DNA of 64,000 bases from CAVPUA01 sp963708805 (GTDB lineage: Bacteria; Actinomycetota; Actinomycetes; Mycobacteriales; Jatrophihabitantaceae). The stretch's first letter is position 1; the number at the start of each line of letters is the position of its first letter. Where the stretch lies: contig CAVPUA010000003.1 of assembly GCA_963708805.1 (NCBI GenBank), positions 558,001 through 622,000 of the forward strand. The letters run 5' to 3'. Below are positions 50,727-60,687 of the stretch, in pieces. The notes beneath the pieces are model-generated. The model was not told the origin of the DNA and did not search any database. It saw only the letters and a program-made list of their open reading frames with translations. A program made the translations under genes and the position numbers.

Positions 50727-52106
50727 ATGGAGAACGCAATGGAATGCCCCGAGGCCGTCCAGGCCAAGCTCGAGAGCCAGAATCGCCTGTGGGACAAGGG
50801 ATTCACCCGCCGTCGGTTCTTGGGCGGCGTCGGCATGGTGGGGGTCGCCGCGCTCGCCACCCAGCTCGTGACCTCGCGGGTCTCCTTCTCGGCCGCCGGC
50901 GCGTCGACCGGCAACAGCCTCATCGTGATCTTCATGCGCGGCGGCGCCGACGGATTGCGGATCCTGGTGCCGAACGCGAACAGTCTCGGGCTGGCCGATC
51001 TGCAGTCCCAGCGCCCCGGCCTGGTGCCCGGCGCGCAGTCGCTGCTGCCGCTGTCCGGTGCCGGGGGCTGGGCGCTGAACGGCGCGATGTCGCCGCTGCT
51101 GCCGTACTGGACGTCGGGCGAGCTCGGCTTCGTCCCGGCCGCGGCGGTCGAGAACCTCAGCCGCAGCCACTTCCAGGCCCAGCGCCTGATCGAGTCCGGA
51201 GGGTCACCGACCGCATCGTCGGGCTGGCTCGACCGCACTCTCACCCAGCTCGGGCCCGGCACGACATTCCGGGCCGTCACCGACGGCGGGCCGGCCCCCG
51301 CGTCGCTGGCGGGTGACGAGCTCAGCCTGGCCATCGACTCGCTCTCGGACTTCGCCCTGAACTGGGCACCCGGCGGGGTGGCGGCGAACCAGACCGCGCT
51401 CACGTCGCTGTACCGCGGCTTCAACGGATTCCTCGCCGAGGACGCACCGGCCGCCATCACCGCTTCGCAGGCGGCCGCCTCGCTCGTGACGGCCAATCCG
51501 GCGCCGCAGAACGGCGCGACGTACCCGGACGGGCCGTTCTCCCAGTCGCTCAAGGACATGGCGAATCTGCTGCGGGCCGGAGTGGGTCTCGAGGTGGGCA
51601 CCATCGACGTCGGCGGCTGGGACACGCACACCAGCGAGACGTCCGAACTGGACGGCGGTGCTCGGCTCGGCCGCGTCCTCGCTCGCCGCATTCCTGCAGG
51701 ACCTCGGTCCGACGTTGCGCGCGACCACGACCGTCGTGGTGATGAGCGAGTTCGGCCGCCGGGTCGCCCAGAACGCCAGCGGGGGAACCGATCACGGCCA
51801 CGGCAGCGTGATGTGGCTGCTCGGCGGCGGCCTCAAGAGCGCCGGGATCTTCGGCGGATGGAACGGCGTGGCGCCGGCCGTGCTCGATCAGGGCGACGTG
51901 CCGCTGGTCAACAACTCGTTCGACGTCCTCGGGTGAGTTGCTGCAGACCCGGCTGAACGTCGGCTCGTTGTCGACGATCTTCCCCGGCGCATTCGTTCAG
52001 CCCGCTCGGATTCAGCCGCGCCGGCACCGCACCGCCATCGGGCTCGACCCCGACGCCGAGTTACACGCCGCCGCCGTTCCACCTGATCGCGCCCGCGTCG
52101 GGCTGA
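50727..52106 (+). CDS. DUF1501 family Tat-exported protein, three apparent +1 breaks
   Basis: About 458 residues after repair. Twin-arginine signal FTRRRFLGGVGMVGVAAL (~residues 25-45), then IVIFMRGGADGLRILVP, the sulfatase-like TIDVGGWDTHTSE and TVVVMSEFGRRVAQNASGGTDHGHG, the core motifs of DUF1501. Extra bases near 51657, 51932 and 51988 break the C-terminal half; correcting them continues the protein to a Pro/Ser/Thr-rich end with stop at 52104-52106. Pairs of DUF1800 and DUF1501 are exported and co-transcribed; activity unknown. Confidence 0.8.
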
Positions 52107-52121
52107 TCGTCAGGATCGAAC

Positions 52122-52986
52122 TCAGCCGGGCAGCGTCAGGATCTCGGCGCCGTCGTCGGTGACCACGATGGTGTGCTCCCACTGGGCCACCCAGGAGCCG
52201 TCCTTGGTGAGGATCGTCCAGTCGTCGTCCCACGAGTACCAGTCGTAGCCGCCGAGGGTCAGCATCGGCTCGACGGTGAACGTCATGCCCGGCTCCATGA
52301 TCGTGGTCGCGCGGGGCTCGTCGTAGTGCAGGATCGTCGGCCGGGTGTGGAAGCTCGGTCCGACGCCGTGGCCGGTGTAGTCGCGTACGACGCCGTAGCC
52401 GAAGCGCTTCGCGTAGGACTCGATGACCCGGCCGATGACGCTGATCGGGCGACCCGGCTTGATCGCCCGGATGCCGCGCATCATCGCCTCGTGGGTGTTC
52501 TCGCCGAGGGCCACGACCTCGGGCGCGGCGTCGCCGGCGAAGAACGTCGCGCAGGTGTCGCCGTGCACGCCGTCGACGTACGCGGTGATGTCGATCTTGA
52601 CGATGTCGCCGTCCTCGAGCGGGCGGGCGTCCGGGATGCCGTGGCAGATGACCTCGTTCACCGACGAGCACAGCGACTTCGGGAAGCCCTTGTAGCCCAG
52701 CGTCGACGGGTAGGCGCCGTGGGCGATCAGGTACTCGTGCCCGATCCGGTCGAGCTCGTCGGTGGTGACGCCGGGCGCGACGTGCCGGCCGACCTCGACG
52801 ACGGCATTCGCGGCGGTCCGGCCGGCGATCCGCATGCGGGCGATCGTGTCGGGGTCCTTGACCATCGGGTCGTCGAGATCCCACGGTGCGTTGCCGGCGA
52901 CGTAGTGCGGGCCGCCCGATCTGGGCCGGAACCGCGCGGCGGCCCGAGACAGCCGCGGGAGCGATGGTGCTGGTCATGCCGTCCAT
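52122..52986 (-). CDS. map: Type I methionine aminopeptidase, one apparent +1 break
   Basis: Removes the initiator Met from nascent proteins. About 287 residues after repair. Metal ligands are visible in DITAYVDGVHGDTC (two Asp), YTGHGVGPSFH (His), MTFTVEPML (Glu) and QWEHTIVVTDDGAEIL (Glu). An extra base near 52909 interrupts the N-terminal extension (expected QIGRPHYVAGNAPWDL), which is typical of actinobacterial MetAP1c. ATG 52986 has a CGAGG box 5 nt upstream; ATG 52977 is an alternative. Confidence 0.9.
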
Positions 52987-53032
52987 GATGCCTCGTGCTC
53001 CCCGTCCGTCGCGCCGACCGCTTCCGCCGCTC

Positions 53033-53084
53033 AGCCACCCTCCGAGCCAGGTGGAACACCACATTCGTGGTCGGGGGAGTGGCC
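53033..53084 (-). terminator. Inverted repeat after the RNase J gene
   Basis: AGCCACCCTCCGA and TCGGGGGAGTGGC form an imperfect stem around an inner hairpin. On the minus strand its start, GCCACTCCCCCGACCACG, resembles the repeats at 8234 and 3569. Confidence 0.5.
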
Positions 53085-53096
53085 AAGCGGGGCGAA

Positions 53097-54808
53097 TCAG
53101 ACCTCGATGATCGTCGGGATGAGCATCGGCCGCCGGCGGTAGCTCTGGTCGACCCACCGGCCGACCGTGCGGCGGACGATGTGGGCGAGGGCGTCGGTGT
53201 CGGTGACGCCGTCGGCCACCGACTTCTCGACCGTCTCGACGAGCTCGGCGATGATCGGGTCGAGCGCCGACCGGTCGTCGGAGAATCCCCGCGCGGTGAT
53301 CTCGGGCCCGTAGACGATCTTGCCGGCCTGGAAGTCGACGGCGACCAGGATCTGCAGGAATCCCTCCTCGCCGAGGATCCGACGGTCCTTGAGCGCGGCG
53401 TCGCCGATGTCGCCCACGGCCAGTCCGTCGACGTAGACATAGCCGACCGGGATGCAGCCGACGATGTTGGCCAGCCCGTCGATCAGATCGACGACGGTGC
53501 CGTCCGGGGCGAGCATGATCCGCTCGTCGGGGATGCCGGTGGAGCGGGCGATCGCCGCGTGCGCGCGCAGGTGCCGCCACTCGCCGTGGACGGGCATGTG
53601 GTTGGTCGGCCGGACCGCGTTGAGCAGGTAGCGCAGTTCGCCGGCGGGCGCATGACCGGAAACGTGGACCAGCGCCATCGACTTGTGCACGACCGTGGCG
53701 CCCAGTCGGGACAGGCCGTTGATCACCCGGCCGACCGACGTCTCGTTGCCGGGGATCAGCGAGGAGGCGAGCAGGATCGTGTCGTCGGCCCCGACGCGCA
53801 CGGTCTGGTGCTCGCGGTTGGCCATCCGCGACAGCGCCGACAAGCGGCTCGCCCTGCGATCCGGTCGAGATCAAAAGCACCCGACGCGACGGCAACTCCT
53901 CGGCGACCTTGAGATCGACCAACAGGCCGTCGGGCACGCGCAACAGGCCGAGGTCACGGGCGATGTTCATGTTGCGGACCATCGAGCGTCCGACGAGGGC
54001 CACCTGCCGCCCGGTCACGACCGCCGAGTCGAGCACCTGCTGGACCCGGTGCACGTGCGAGGCGAAACAGGCGACGATCACCCGCCCCTTGGCCTTGAGG
54101 ATGACGTCCTCGACCACGGTTCCGACCGCTCGCTCGGACGGTATGAAGCCGGGGACCTCGGCGTTGGTCGAGTCCGCCAGCAGCAGATCGACGCCGGCGT
54201 CACCGAGGCGTGAGAACCCCGGCAGGTCGGTCGAGTCGGTTGTCCAGCGGCGTCTGGTCCATCTTGAAGTCGCCGGTGTGCAGCACGGTGTGGCGTCCGG
54301 CCCGGATCGCCACGGCGAGCGCGTCCGGGATCGAGTGGTTGACCGCGAAGAACTCGAGGTCCCAGTCGCCCTTCTGGATCCGCTCACCCTCGCGGACGCG
54401 CTGCAGGTTCGGACGGATCCGGTGCTGATCAAGCTTGGATTCGACCAGCGCCAGCGTCAGGCGCGAGCCGATGACCGGGATGTCGCCGCGCTCGCGCAGC
54501 AGGTAGGGGAGCGCGCCGATGTGATCTTCGTGGCCGTGCGTGAGCACGACGGCGTCGATGTCGTCGAGACGCTCGCGGAAGTAGGACCAGTCGGGCAGCG
54601 TCACGTCGACGCCCGGAGAGTTCGTCTTGCCCAGCAACATGCCGCAGTCGACGATCAGCAACCGACTCGGGCCCCCGCCAACCGGCTGGTGCTCGAACAT
54701 CGTCATGTTCCGGCCGATCTCGTTGATGCCGCCGAGCGCGACGAGGCGCAGCGATCCTGGCGTGAGGGGCGGCGGAAGATCCATGCGCGGCTTGCCGGAG
54801 GTGGTCAC
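53097..54808 (-). CDS. rnj: Ribonuclease J, two apparent +1 breaks
   Basis: A beta-CASP metallo-beta-lactamase ribonuclease with 5'-exo and endo activity in mRNA and rRNA processing; ~569 residues after repair. Motifs: ALGGINEIGRNM, LTHGHEDHIGALPYLL (zinc His), HTGDFKMDQ, DSTNAEVPGF, ISTGSQGEP, VHVSGHAPAGELRYLL and NHMPVHGEWRHL. Extra bases lie near 54234 (expected LDNRLTDLPGF) and 53841 (expected GSQGEPLSALSRM). GTG 54808 has TAGCCT 6 nt upstream and no ribosome-binding site (leaderless). Confidence 0.92.
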
Positions 54809-54830
54809 GTGTCGAGGCTATCGTCGCTTC
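54809..54830. promoter_or_regulatory. 22-bp divergent promoter with overlapping -10 boxes
   Basis: On the minus strand TAGCCT (54815-54820) is 6 nt before the RNase J GTG; on the plus strand TATCGT (54819-54824) is 6 nt before ATG 54831. The two boxes share two base pairs, so RNA polymerase could serve only one gene at a time. Confidence 0.55.
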
Positions 54831-55115
54831 ATGAGCTACAGCGCGCTCGATGCCGGGCAGGTGAAGAACCTCGCCGTCGGCGGCATCGTGGCCGTCGTCG
54901 TCATCGGTCTGATTCTCGGCTTGATCATCTCGGCGCTGATCGGCCGGCTGATCGTTCTCGTCGTCGTGGTCGTTGCCGGCGTACTGCTGTGGACGCAGCG
55001 GTCATCGGTCGAGAATCAGGTCAAGAACTGCGACGCCCACATCTCGTTCTTCGGCTATCACGTGGCGCTCAGTCAGTCCGATCAGCAGAAGTGCCAGCAG
55101 ACCGTCAACCGCTGA
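54831..55115 (+). CDS. Small membrane protein
   Basis: 94 residues with a hydrophobic hairpin of two helices (~16-60) and a C-terminal outer segment with two Cys (KNCDAHISFFGYHVALSQ, later QKCQQ). I recognise no family. ATG 54831 appears leaderless. Its end overlaps the convergent DedA gene by 11 nt. Confidence 0.6.
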   Translation: MSYSALDAGQVKNLAVGGIVAVVVIGLILGLIISALIGRLIVLVVVVVAGVLLWTQRSSVENQVKNCDAHISFFGYHVALSQSDQQKCQQTVNR

Positions 55116-55771
55116 GGTCGGCCCGCTTGCGTCCGCGGAACCAGTGGATGGCGACGGGCAGGATCGAGACGACCACGACCGCGATGATGATCGGGTCGAT
55201 CAAACTCGTGATCGTCTTCTGGTGCTGCTGGACGTAGGTGACCTTGCCCAGGCCGTACCCGATCATGAACACACCATCGGCCCACAGGATCGCCCCGACG
55301 ATCGAGAACAGGGCGTAGCGGCCGAACTTCATGCGGCTGACGCCGGCCAGGACCGTCGACACCGTCCGGATGACCGGCACGAAGCGGGCCAGCACGATGG
55401 CCGGTGCTCCGAACCGTTCGAAGAACCGCTCGGAACGGGTGACGTACTCAGGGCTGAAGATGCGGGAGTTCGGACGTGTGAACACCGCCGGCCCGCCCTT
55501 GTAGCCGATCCAGTAGCCGACCAGATTGCCGAGCGATCGCGGCGATCGGCAGGACGATCAGCGGCACCACGAGGGGCGGTCCACCCTTGAAGGCGTGGGT
55601 AGCCAGCAGCAGGCCGCCGCTGAACAGCAACGTGTCGCCGGGCAGGAAGAAGCCGATCAGCAGGCCGCACTCGGCGAACAGGATGATCGCCAGGCCGATC
55701 GTGCCGTACTTCCCGATCAGCGTGTCCGGGCTGATCGCGCTGGCGAGGACGGTGTCGGCGAGGGCCTGCAT
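55105..55771 (-). CDS. DedA-family membrane protein, one apparent +1 break
   Basis: About 221 residues after repair, five to six helices. FLPGDTLLFSGG, FTRPNSRIFSPEYVTR, FERFGAPAIVLARFVPVIRT (with the conserved Arg pair region) and the end IHWFRGRKR are DedA/SNARE-associated landmarks. An extra base near 55531 splits AIAGNLVGYWIGYKGGPAVF, cited in part as AIAGNLVGYWIGY. DedA proteins are linked to undecaprenyl-phosphate or lipid scrambling. Confidence 0.85.
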
Positions 55772-55842
55772 GCTCGAAGCCTAAGGGGCGGATCGGCGCG
55801 TCATCGACGTTGCCTGGCCAGTTCTCAGTCGACAAGACAAGA

Positions 55843-55882
55843 CCTGCCGGCCGCCTTCTCGGGGGGAAAGGCGACCGGCAGG
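55843..55882. terminator. Terminator hairpin after the chaplin-like gene
   Basis: CCTGCCGGCCGCC pairs with GGCGACCGGCAGG (one mismatch) around a 14-nt loop, 23 nt after the minus-strand stop codon at 55905. Confidence 0.75.
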
Positions 55883-55904
55883 CCGGCTGAGGATTTCGTC
55901 AGAG

Positions 55905-57071
55905 TCAGACGGCGGATGCACTCGCCCGACGGCGGCGGGCGAAGGCCAGGAACCCGGCTCCACCGAGCAGGAACGCCATGGCCGCGATGACCAGCTGGAC
56001 GGTCAGGGCTCCGGTGAACGCGAGCGGGGTGGCCGAGAGAGCGTCGGCGAACAGGCCCGAACCCTGGCCGTTGGCGACCGGAGTACCCGTCGTCGTGGGC
56101 GGGTTGGTCGTCGTCGGCGGGTTGGTCGTCGAGGTCGTGGTGCCGCAGGTCGTGGCCGACGTGCCCAGCAGCGAGACGCCGTTGCCGCACGCGGTGACCG
56201 GCACCAGGATCGTGACCGGGTCGGGGCCGCCAGTTGTCGTGGTGGTGGTCGTCCCGGTCGAGCCGCACGCTGAGCTGGCGGTGGCCAATGCGCTCAGCGA
56301 GTTGCCGCACGCGGTGACGGGTGCCATGGCGAGAATCGTGCCGTCCGGCAGTGACTGGGTCACGCCGGTCGAACCGCTCCCACCGCAGTCAGACGACGCG
56401 GAGCCCGCGACCGCGACCGAGTTGGCACAGGCGAGGAACGGAATCAGCGCCGTGAGCGTCTGACCGGATGCCGACGTATTTCCGCCGCCGGAGCAGCCTG
56501 ACGTGGCCGTGCCGCCCACCGCCACGCTGTTGCCGCAGGCGGTCACCGGTGCGACCGCAGCGGCGTCCACTCCGTTGCCGGAGCTGTTGGCCGCGGTGTT
56601 CGGAATGCCCGAGGTGCCCTCGAACCCTGAGCCGGCGGCGCTGTTGCCGAGCACCGCGACCGAGTTGTTCGAGACGGTGACCGGCACCGCGGCGGCACCC
56701 TGAACGCCATTGCCGCTCGACGCCGCCGAGGTGTTGCCGCCGGACGAGCCGTTGCCGCCCGTGCTGTTGCCGAGAACGGCGATCGAGTTGCCGCTGACGG
56801 TCACTGGCACCGTCGCCGCGACGTTCGCCCCATTGCCGGAGGCGGCCGTCGAATCGCTGCCGCCCGTCGCGACTGGAGTCGTGGTTCCTGGGATGGCGAT
56901 GCTCGTGCCGAGGATCGAGATCGAGTTACCGCCGATCGTGACGGGCACCGAGATGGGAAGGTTCAGGCCGGGCGTGGCCGGCGTGGTGTCGGCCGAGGCG
57001 ACTCCGGTGCCGAGAGCGAGCAGAGCGCCGGCAACCAATGCGGCCTGAGCGGCTTTTCTGAGGTGTGACAT
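55905..57071 (-). CDS. Chaplin-like repeat surface protein with LAFTG sorting signal
   Basis: 388 residues. Signal peptide (~1-27), then about seven chaplin-like units. Units 4-7 carry the chaplin mark CGNSVAVGG with a second Cys ~15 residues on (CGNSVAVGGTATSGC, CANSVAVAGSASSDC, CGNSLSALATASSAC, CGNGVSLLGTSATTC). Units 1-3 keep the same core but lack both Cys (IGGNSISILG, VSGNSIAVLG, VSNNSVAVLG). A Thr/Pro linker leads to LAFTG (~350), a hydrophobic helix and Arg tail, the layout of class E sortase substrates, so it should be covalently wall-anchored. ATG 57071 has GGAG 7 nt upstream. Known long chaplins have two units; seven is unusual. Confidence 0.78.
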   Translation of the reverse strand: MSHLRKAAQAALVAGALLALGTGVASADTTPATPGLNLPISVPVTIGGNSISILGTSIAIPGTTTPVATGGSDSTAASGNGANVAATVPVTVSGNSIAVLGNSTGGNGSSGGNTSAASSGNGVQGAAAVPVTVSNNSVAVLGNSAAGSGFEGTSGIPNTAANSSGNGVDAAAVAPVTACGNSVAVGGTATSGCSGGGNTSASGQTLTALIPFLACANSVAVAGSASSDCGGSGSTGVTQSLPDGTILAMAPVTACGNSLSALATASSACGSTGTTTTTTTGGPDPVTILVPVTACGNGVSLLGTSATTCGTTTSTTNPPTTTNPPTTTGTPVANGQGSGLFADALSATPLAFTGALTVQLVIAAMAFLLGGAGFLAFARRRRASASAV

Positions 57072-57174
57072 AACTTGCTCCGATCGCCCCCGATAGGCGA
57101 TGACCACATCTGTGTGGCCCTTCGTGGAGCTAACGACCAAGATCAAATGCGGATACGGTCACGATCCAGATTTG

Positions 57175-58149
57175 TTACCGACGGGTAGCCGCGCGCCACG
57201 CGACCAGCAAATCCCGTTCCTTGTGCGGCGCCAATCCGGGCGTTCGCGCCGTCGGTCGCCAGTCGTCGGGCAGCCAGGCCCACGTGTCGGCGACCGTCTC
57301 GTCAAGGGGACGCCAGCGCATTCCGGCCGCGGCCGCGGCGGTGACGTCGGCGGCGAAGAGGCCGGGCGCGTCGGGGGCCCACAGAGGGATCTCGGTCCAC
57401 GGCTCGACGTCGTGGTCGGCGAGCCACTCGCCCACCCAGACCAGCTCGGCGTCCGACCTGGTGGCCACCCGGCAGGCCGACATCAGTCCGCCCCGCGTGT
57501 CGCGGCCGCTCGGGCCGCCCAGGTCGTACGTGCCGGGCACGCCCCGCAACGCGAAGTCGGCCAAGTCGCGCGCGTCGAGCAGGCTCATCGCGTCCGGCGG
57601 TTCCCCCGGCACAAGGGTGGGGCCACCGCGGCTGACCCGCCAGAGCCACCACGGCAACCGTCCGACCTGCGAGTCCCACGGCCCGACGATCGAACCGGCC
57701 CGCAGGATCGTTGCCTCCGGTCGGGCTCGCAGCAGCGCGCGTTCGCAACCGGCCTTCAACCACCCGTAGGCGGCCGCGGGGTCGAGTTCGGCCGGCGCGT
57801 GGGCGGCGTCGGGGTCGCCGTCCCAGACGGCGGCGTAGTCGGCGCGCTCCGGCCAGTCCGGATAGACGCTGATCGTCGACACGAAGACGTACGCAGCGGC
57901 GTCCACCTCGAGCGCGGATCGCCCGACATCCACCGGGACGTAGCCGCTCGTGTCGATCACGAGGTCGAAACGCCGGCCGCGCAGCGGCGTCAGGTCGCGG
58001 GTTCGGTCGCCGGTGATCTGCTCGGCGCCGGTCGGGGTCGGCGCCGAGCGACCGCGGTTGAAGACCGTGACCTCGTGCCCGGCGGCCTGGGCCTGCCCGA
58101 CGGCCGCCCGACCGGCGAAGACCGAGCCGCCCAAGATCAGAACTCGCAT
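57175..58149 (-). CDS. NAD-dependent epimerase/reductase-like protein
   Basis: 324 residues with a Rossmann fold: VLILGGSVFAGRAAV, later DTSGYVP and a VSTISVYPDW segment, YGWLKAGCERAL (the Tyr and Lys of the extended SDR family, as YxxxK) and GSIVGPWD. Resembles isoflavone-reductase/epimerase-type SDRs of unknown substrate. ATG 58149 is 111 nt from the divergent aldolase gene. Confidence 0.75.
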   Translation of the reverse strand: MRVLILGGSVFAGRAAVGQAQAAGHEVTVFNRGRSAPTPTGAEQITGDRTRDLTPLRGRRFDLVIDTSGYVPVDVGRSALEVDAAAYVFVSTISVYPDWPERADYAAVWDGDPDAAHAPAELDPAAAYGWLKAGCERALLRARPEATILRAGSIVGPWDSQVGRLPWWLWRVSRGGPTLVPGEPPDAMSLLDARDLADFALRGVPGTYDLGGPSGRDTRGGLMSACRVATRSDAELVWVGEWLADHDVEPWTEIPLWAPDAPGLFAADVTAAAAAGMRWRPLDETVADTWAWLPDDWRPTARTPGLAPHKERDLLVAWRAATRR

Positions 58150-58260
58150 ACCTCACAACACCATGGCCCAAACGACGAGGTCGAGATACGTTCGCGGAGC
58201 GCGTACTCACCTGGACCGGGCGAGCGCGCACCAGCGTCGACACCACGAGGAGATACCGCG

Positions 58261-59280
58261 ATGCCCATCGCCACCCCGGAGATCTACGCCGACATGCTCG
58301 ACCGGGCGAAGGCGGGCAAGTTCGCCTACCCGGCGATCAACGTGACGTCCTCCGAGACGATCAACGCCGCGCTGCGCGGGTTCGCCGACGCGGGCAGCGA
58401 CGGCATCATGCAGATCTCGACCGGTGGCGCCGAGTTCGGTTCGGGCACCAAGGTGAAGGAGATGGTCACCGGCGCGGTCGCGCTGGCCGAGTTCGCCTAC
58501 GTCGTCGCCGCCAAGTACTCGATCAACGTCGCGCTGCACACCGACCACTGCCCGAAGGACAAGCTCGACACCTACGTACGTCCGTTGCTCGCGCTGTCGC
58601 AGGAGCGGGTCGACGCGGGGCGGGCGCCGCTGTTCCAGTCGCACATGTGGGACGGCTCGGCGATCGATCTCGAGCAGAATCTGCAGATCGCGTCCGAACT
58701 GCTCGAGAAGGCGGCCAAGGCGCGCATCATCCTCGAGCTCGAGATCGGCGTCGTCGGTGGCGAGGAGGACGGCGTCGTCGGCGAGATGAACGAGAAGCTC
58801 TACACGACTCCGGGGGACGCGGTGCGCACCGCCGAAGTGCTCGGCACCGGCGAGAAGGGCCGCTACCTGCTGGCGGCGACCTTCGGCAACGTGCACGGCG
58901 TCTACAAGCCGGGCAACGTCAAGCTGCGCCCGTCGATCCTGCACGACCTCCAGGAAGCGGTCGGCGCGAAGGTGGGCAAGGACGAGCCGTTCGACCTCGT
59001 GTTCCACGGCGGTTCGGGATCGGCCCTGGAGGAGATCCGCGAGGCCCTGTCGTACGGCGTGGTGAAGATGAACGTCGACACCGACACCCAGTACGCGTTC
59101 ACCCGTGAGATCGCCGGCCACATGTTCACCAACTACGACGGCGTCCTCAAGGTCGACGGCGAGGTCGGCAACAAGAAGGCCTACGACCCGCGCTCGTACC
59201 TGAAGCTGGCCGAGCAGGGCATGGCCGCCCGCGTGACGTCGGCCTGCGAATCGTTGCTCTCCGCGGGTACGCACGCCTGA
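58261..59280 (+). CDS. fba: Class II fructose-bisphosphate aldolase
   Basis: 339 residues; cleaves or forms fructose 1,6-bisphosphate. Zinc ligands: LHTDHCPKDKL, the Glu in LELEIGVVGGEEDG, TFGNVHGVY and VFHGGSGS, followed by the phosphate-binding KMNVDTDTQYAFTR. A 12-bp palindrome CGGAGCGCTCCG at 59285-59296 may be its terminator. In many actinobacteria a DUF3151 gene follows directly; here it lies 4.4 kb away. Confidence 0.95.
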   Translation: MPIATPEIYADMLDRAKAGKFAYPAINVTSSETINAALRGFADAGSDGIMQISTGGAEFGSGTKVKEMVTGAVALAEFAYVVAAKYSINVALHTDHCPKDKLDTYVRPLLALSQERVDAGRAPLFQSHMWDGSAIDLEQNLQIASELLEKAAKARIILELEIGVVGGEEDGVVGEMNEKLYTTPGDAVRTAEVLGTGEKGRYLLAATFGNVHGVYKPGNVKLRPSILHDLQEAVGAKVGKDEPFDLVFHGGSGSALEEIREALSYGVVKMNVDTDTQYAFTREIAGHMFTNYDGVLKVDGEVGNKKAYDPRSYLKLAEQGMAARVTSACESLLSAGTHA

Positions 59281-59377
59281 GCTGCGGAGCGCTCCGACCC
59301 GTGTTAAATTCGATGTAGGAAGACGGGGGTCACCTGCATCGTCGGCTGAGCCGGCGACCAGCCCCGAAGGACCCCGG

Positions 59378-60583
59378 ATGTCTCGTCGCTGGACCAGCGC
59401 CGCCCTCGCGATCGGCTGCTCGCTCCTGGTGGTCGCCGGGGTTCTCAGCACCGGTCATCGCGCCGGCGCCGACAGCGTCAGCTGCGCGACCGGCTGGTCG
59501 GCCGACTACTACTTGAACGAGAACCTGGCGGGCGCGCCGGTGATCTCCCGGTGCGACGCGGCGATCGACTTCGACTGGACGGGCACCAGCCCCGGCCCCG
59601 CGATCGCCCGGACGTGGGGTTACTCGACCCGCTGGACCTCGAACCAGACGATGGCGGCGGGTTCGTACCGGTTCACCGCAACGGCGGACGACGGCGTCAG
59701 GGTCTACCTGGACGGGACGCTGGTGATCAATGAGTGGCAGGACGAGAACGTCACCGACTACAACACGATGGTCACCGTGGCGGCGGGCGTCCACACAATC
59801 GTCGTCGAATACTTCCAGGACGGTGGCGACGCGATCGCCAAGTTCTCGATCACCAACGTGATCGACGACAGTCCCACGCTCAACACGTTGACCAGCACCG
59901 AGGATTTCACGGGGACTGCACTCGATCCGACCAGTTGGGATGTCTACAACAGCGCCGGAACGGCTACTCCCGATGCCAATGACCCGACCAAGGTGTCGGT
60001 CAGCGACGGAATGCTCGAATTACAGACCCAGGGCCTGGCGGGCAGCGGGGTGTGCATGTGCACGCCCAACAGCGAACCGACCACTCCGTATGGACGCTGG
60101 GACGTGCGGGCGCGAATGTCGGCGGGGTCGGCCAACGGCGGAGTCATCCTTTTGTGGCCCAATGCCGAGAATTGGCCGGTCGGCGGAGAGATAGACCTGG
60201 CCGAGATCAACTCGGCGGCGCGCACCTCGTCGGACTTCGTCGTCCACTATGGCGCTCAAAACAACCAGATGCTGCTCACGACCCCGCTGGATGCCACCGC
60301 CTGGCACGTCTACAGCGTCGAGTGGACGCCGACCGAGATCCGATTCTGGATCGACGGCCTGTTGCTCAAGACGATCACCGATCCGGCGATGATCCCCACC
60401 GGTGCGATGCACCTGGTTGCTCAGGTCGGTCCGCACACCGACGCCACGGCCGACACCACGGAGTCGGAACTCGATATCGACTGGATAAAGCGTTACTCGT
60501 ACACCGCATCTGGGGCGAATACGACCGTACCATCATCTGTGCCGCCTTTCTATTTGATTCCTCCTGCCTCGTCCGGCTCGTAG
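59378..60583 (+). CDS. Secreted PA14 + GH16-family protein
   Basis: 401 residues: signal peptide (~1-30, ending GHRAGA), a PA14-like carbohydrate-binding domain (~38-165; WSADYYLNENLAGAPV, DDGVRVYLDGTLVINEWQDE, HTIVVEYFQDGGDAIAKFSI) and a GH16 domain with catalytic GGEIDLAE. The catalytic half is clearly paralogous to the gene at 47887. It probably binds and cuts, or remodels, the same type of surface glycan. ATG 59378. Confidence 0.85.
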   Translation: MSRRWTSAALAIGCSLLVVAGVLSTGHRAGADSVSCATGWSADYYLNENLAGAPVISRCDAAIDFDWTGTSPGPAIARTWGYSTRWTSNQTMAAGSYRFTATADDGVRVYLDGTLVINEWQDENVTDYNTMVTVAAGVHTIVVEYFQDGGDAIAKFSITNVIDDSPTLNTLTSTEDFTGTALDPTSWDVYNSAGTATPDANDPTKVSVSDGMLELQTQGLAGSGVCMCTPNSEPTTPYGRWDVRARMSAGSANGGVILLWPNAENWPVGGEIDLAEINSAARTSSDFVVHYGAQNNQMLLTTPLDATAWHVYSVEWTPTEIRFWIDGLLLKTITDPAMIPTGAMHLVAQVGPHTDATADTTESELDIDWIKRYSYTASGANTTVPSSVPPFYLIPPASSGS

Positions 60584-60687
60584 CGGATGTCATTCATGTC
60601 GCTGTCTTCACTGCGTAATCTGCGACTGCAAAAATCCGCGCGGGGGCGCGAGATCCATTGAGTTCGCCCGGTTAAAGGGGGAATCGG

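Noticed and set aside
53065..53100. tRNA-Ser/Leu-like start (GGGGGAGTGGCCAAGCGG)
   Set aside because: No anticodon arm, T-arm or 3' acceptor complement follows; the stretch is part of an inverted repeat after RNase J.
57072..57174. c-di-AMP-type riboswitch before the chaplin-like gene
   Set aside because: Two small hairpins are visible in the leader, but the conserved loops of that riboswitch are not.
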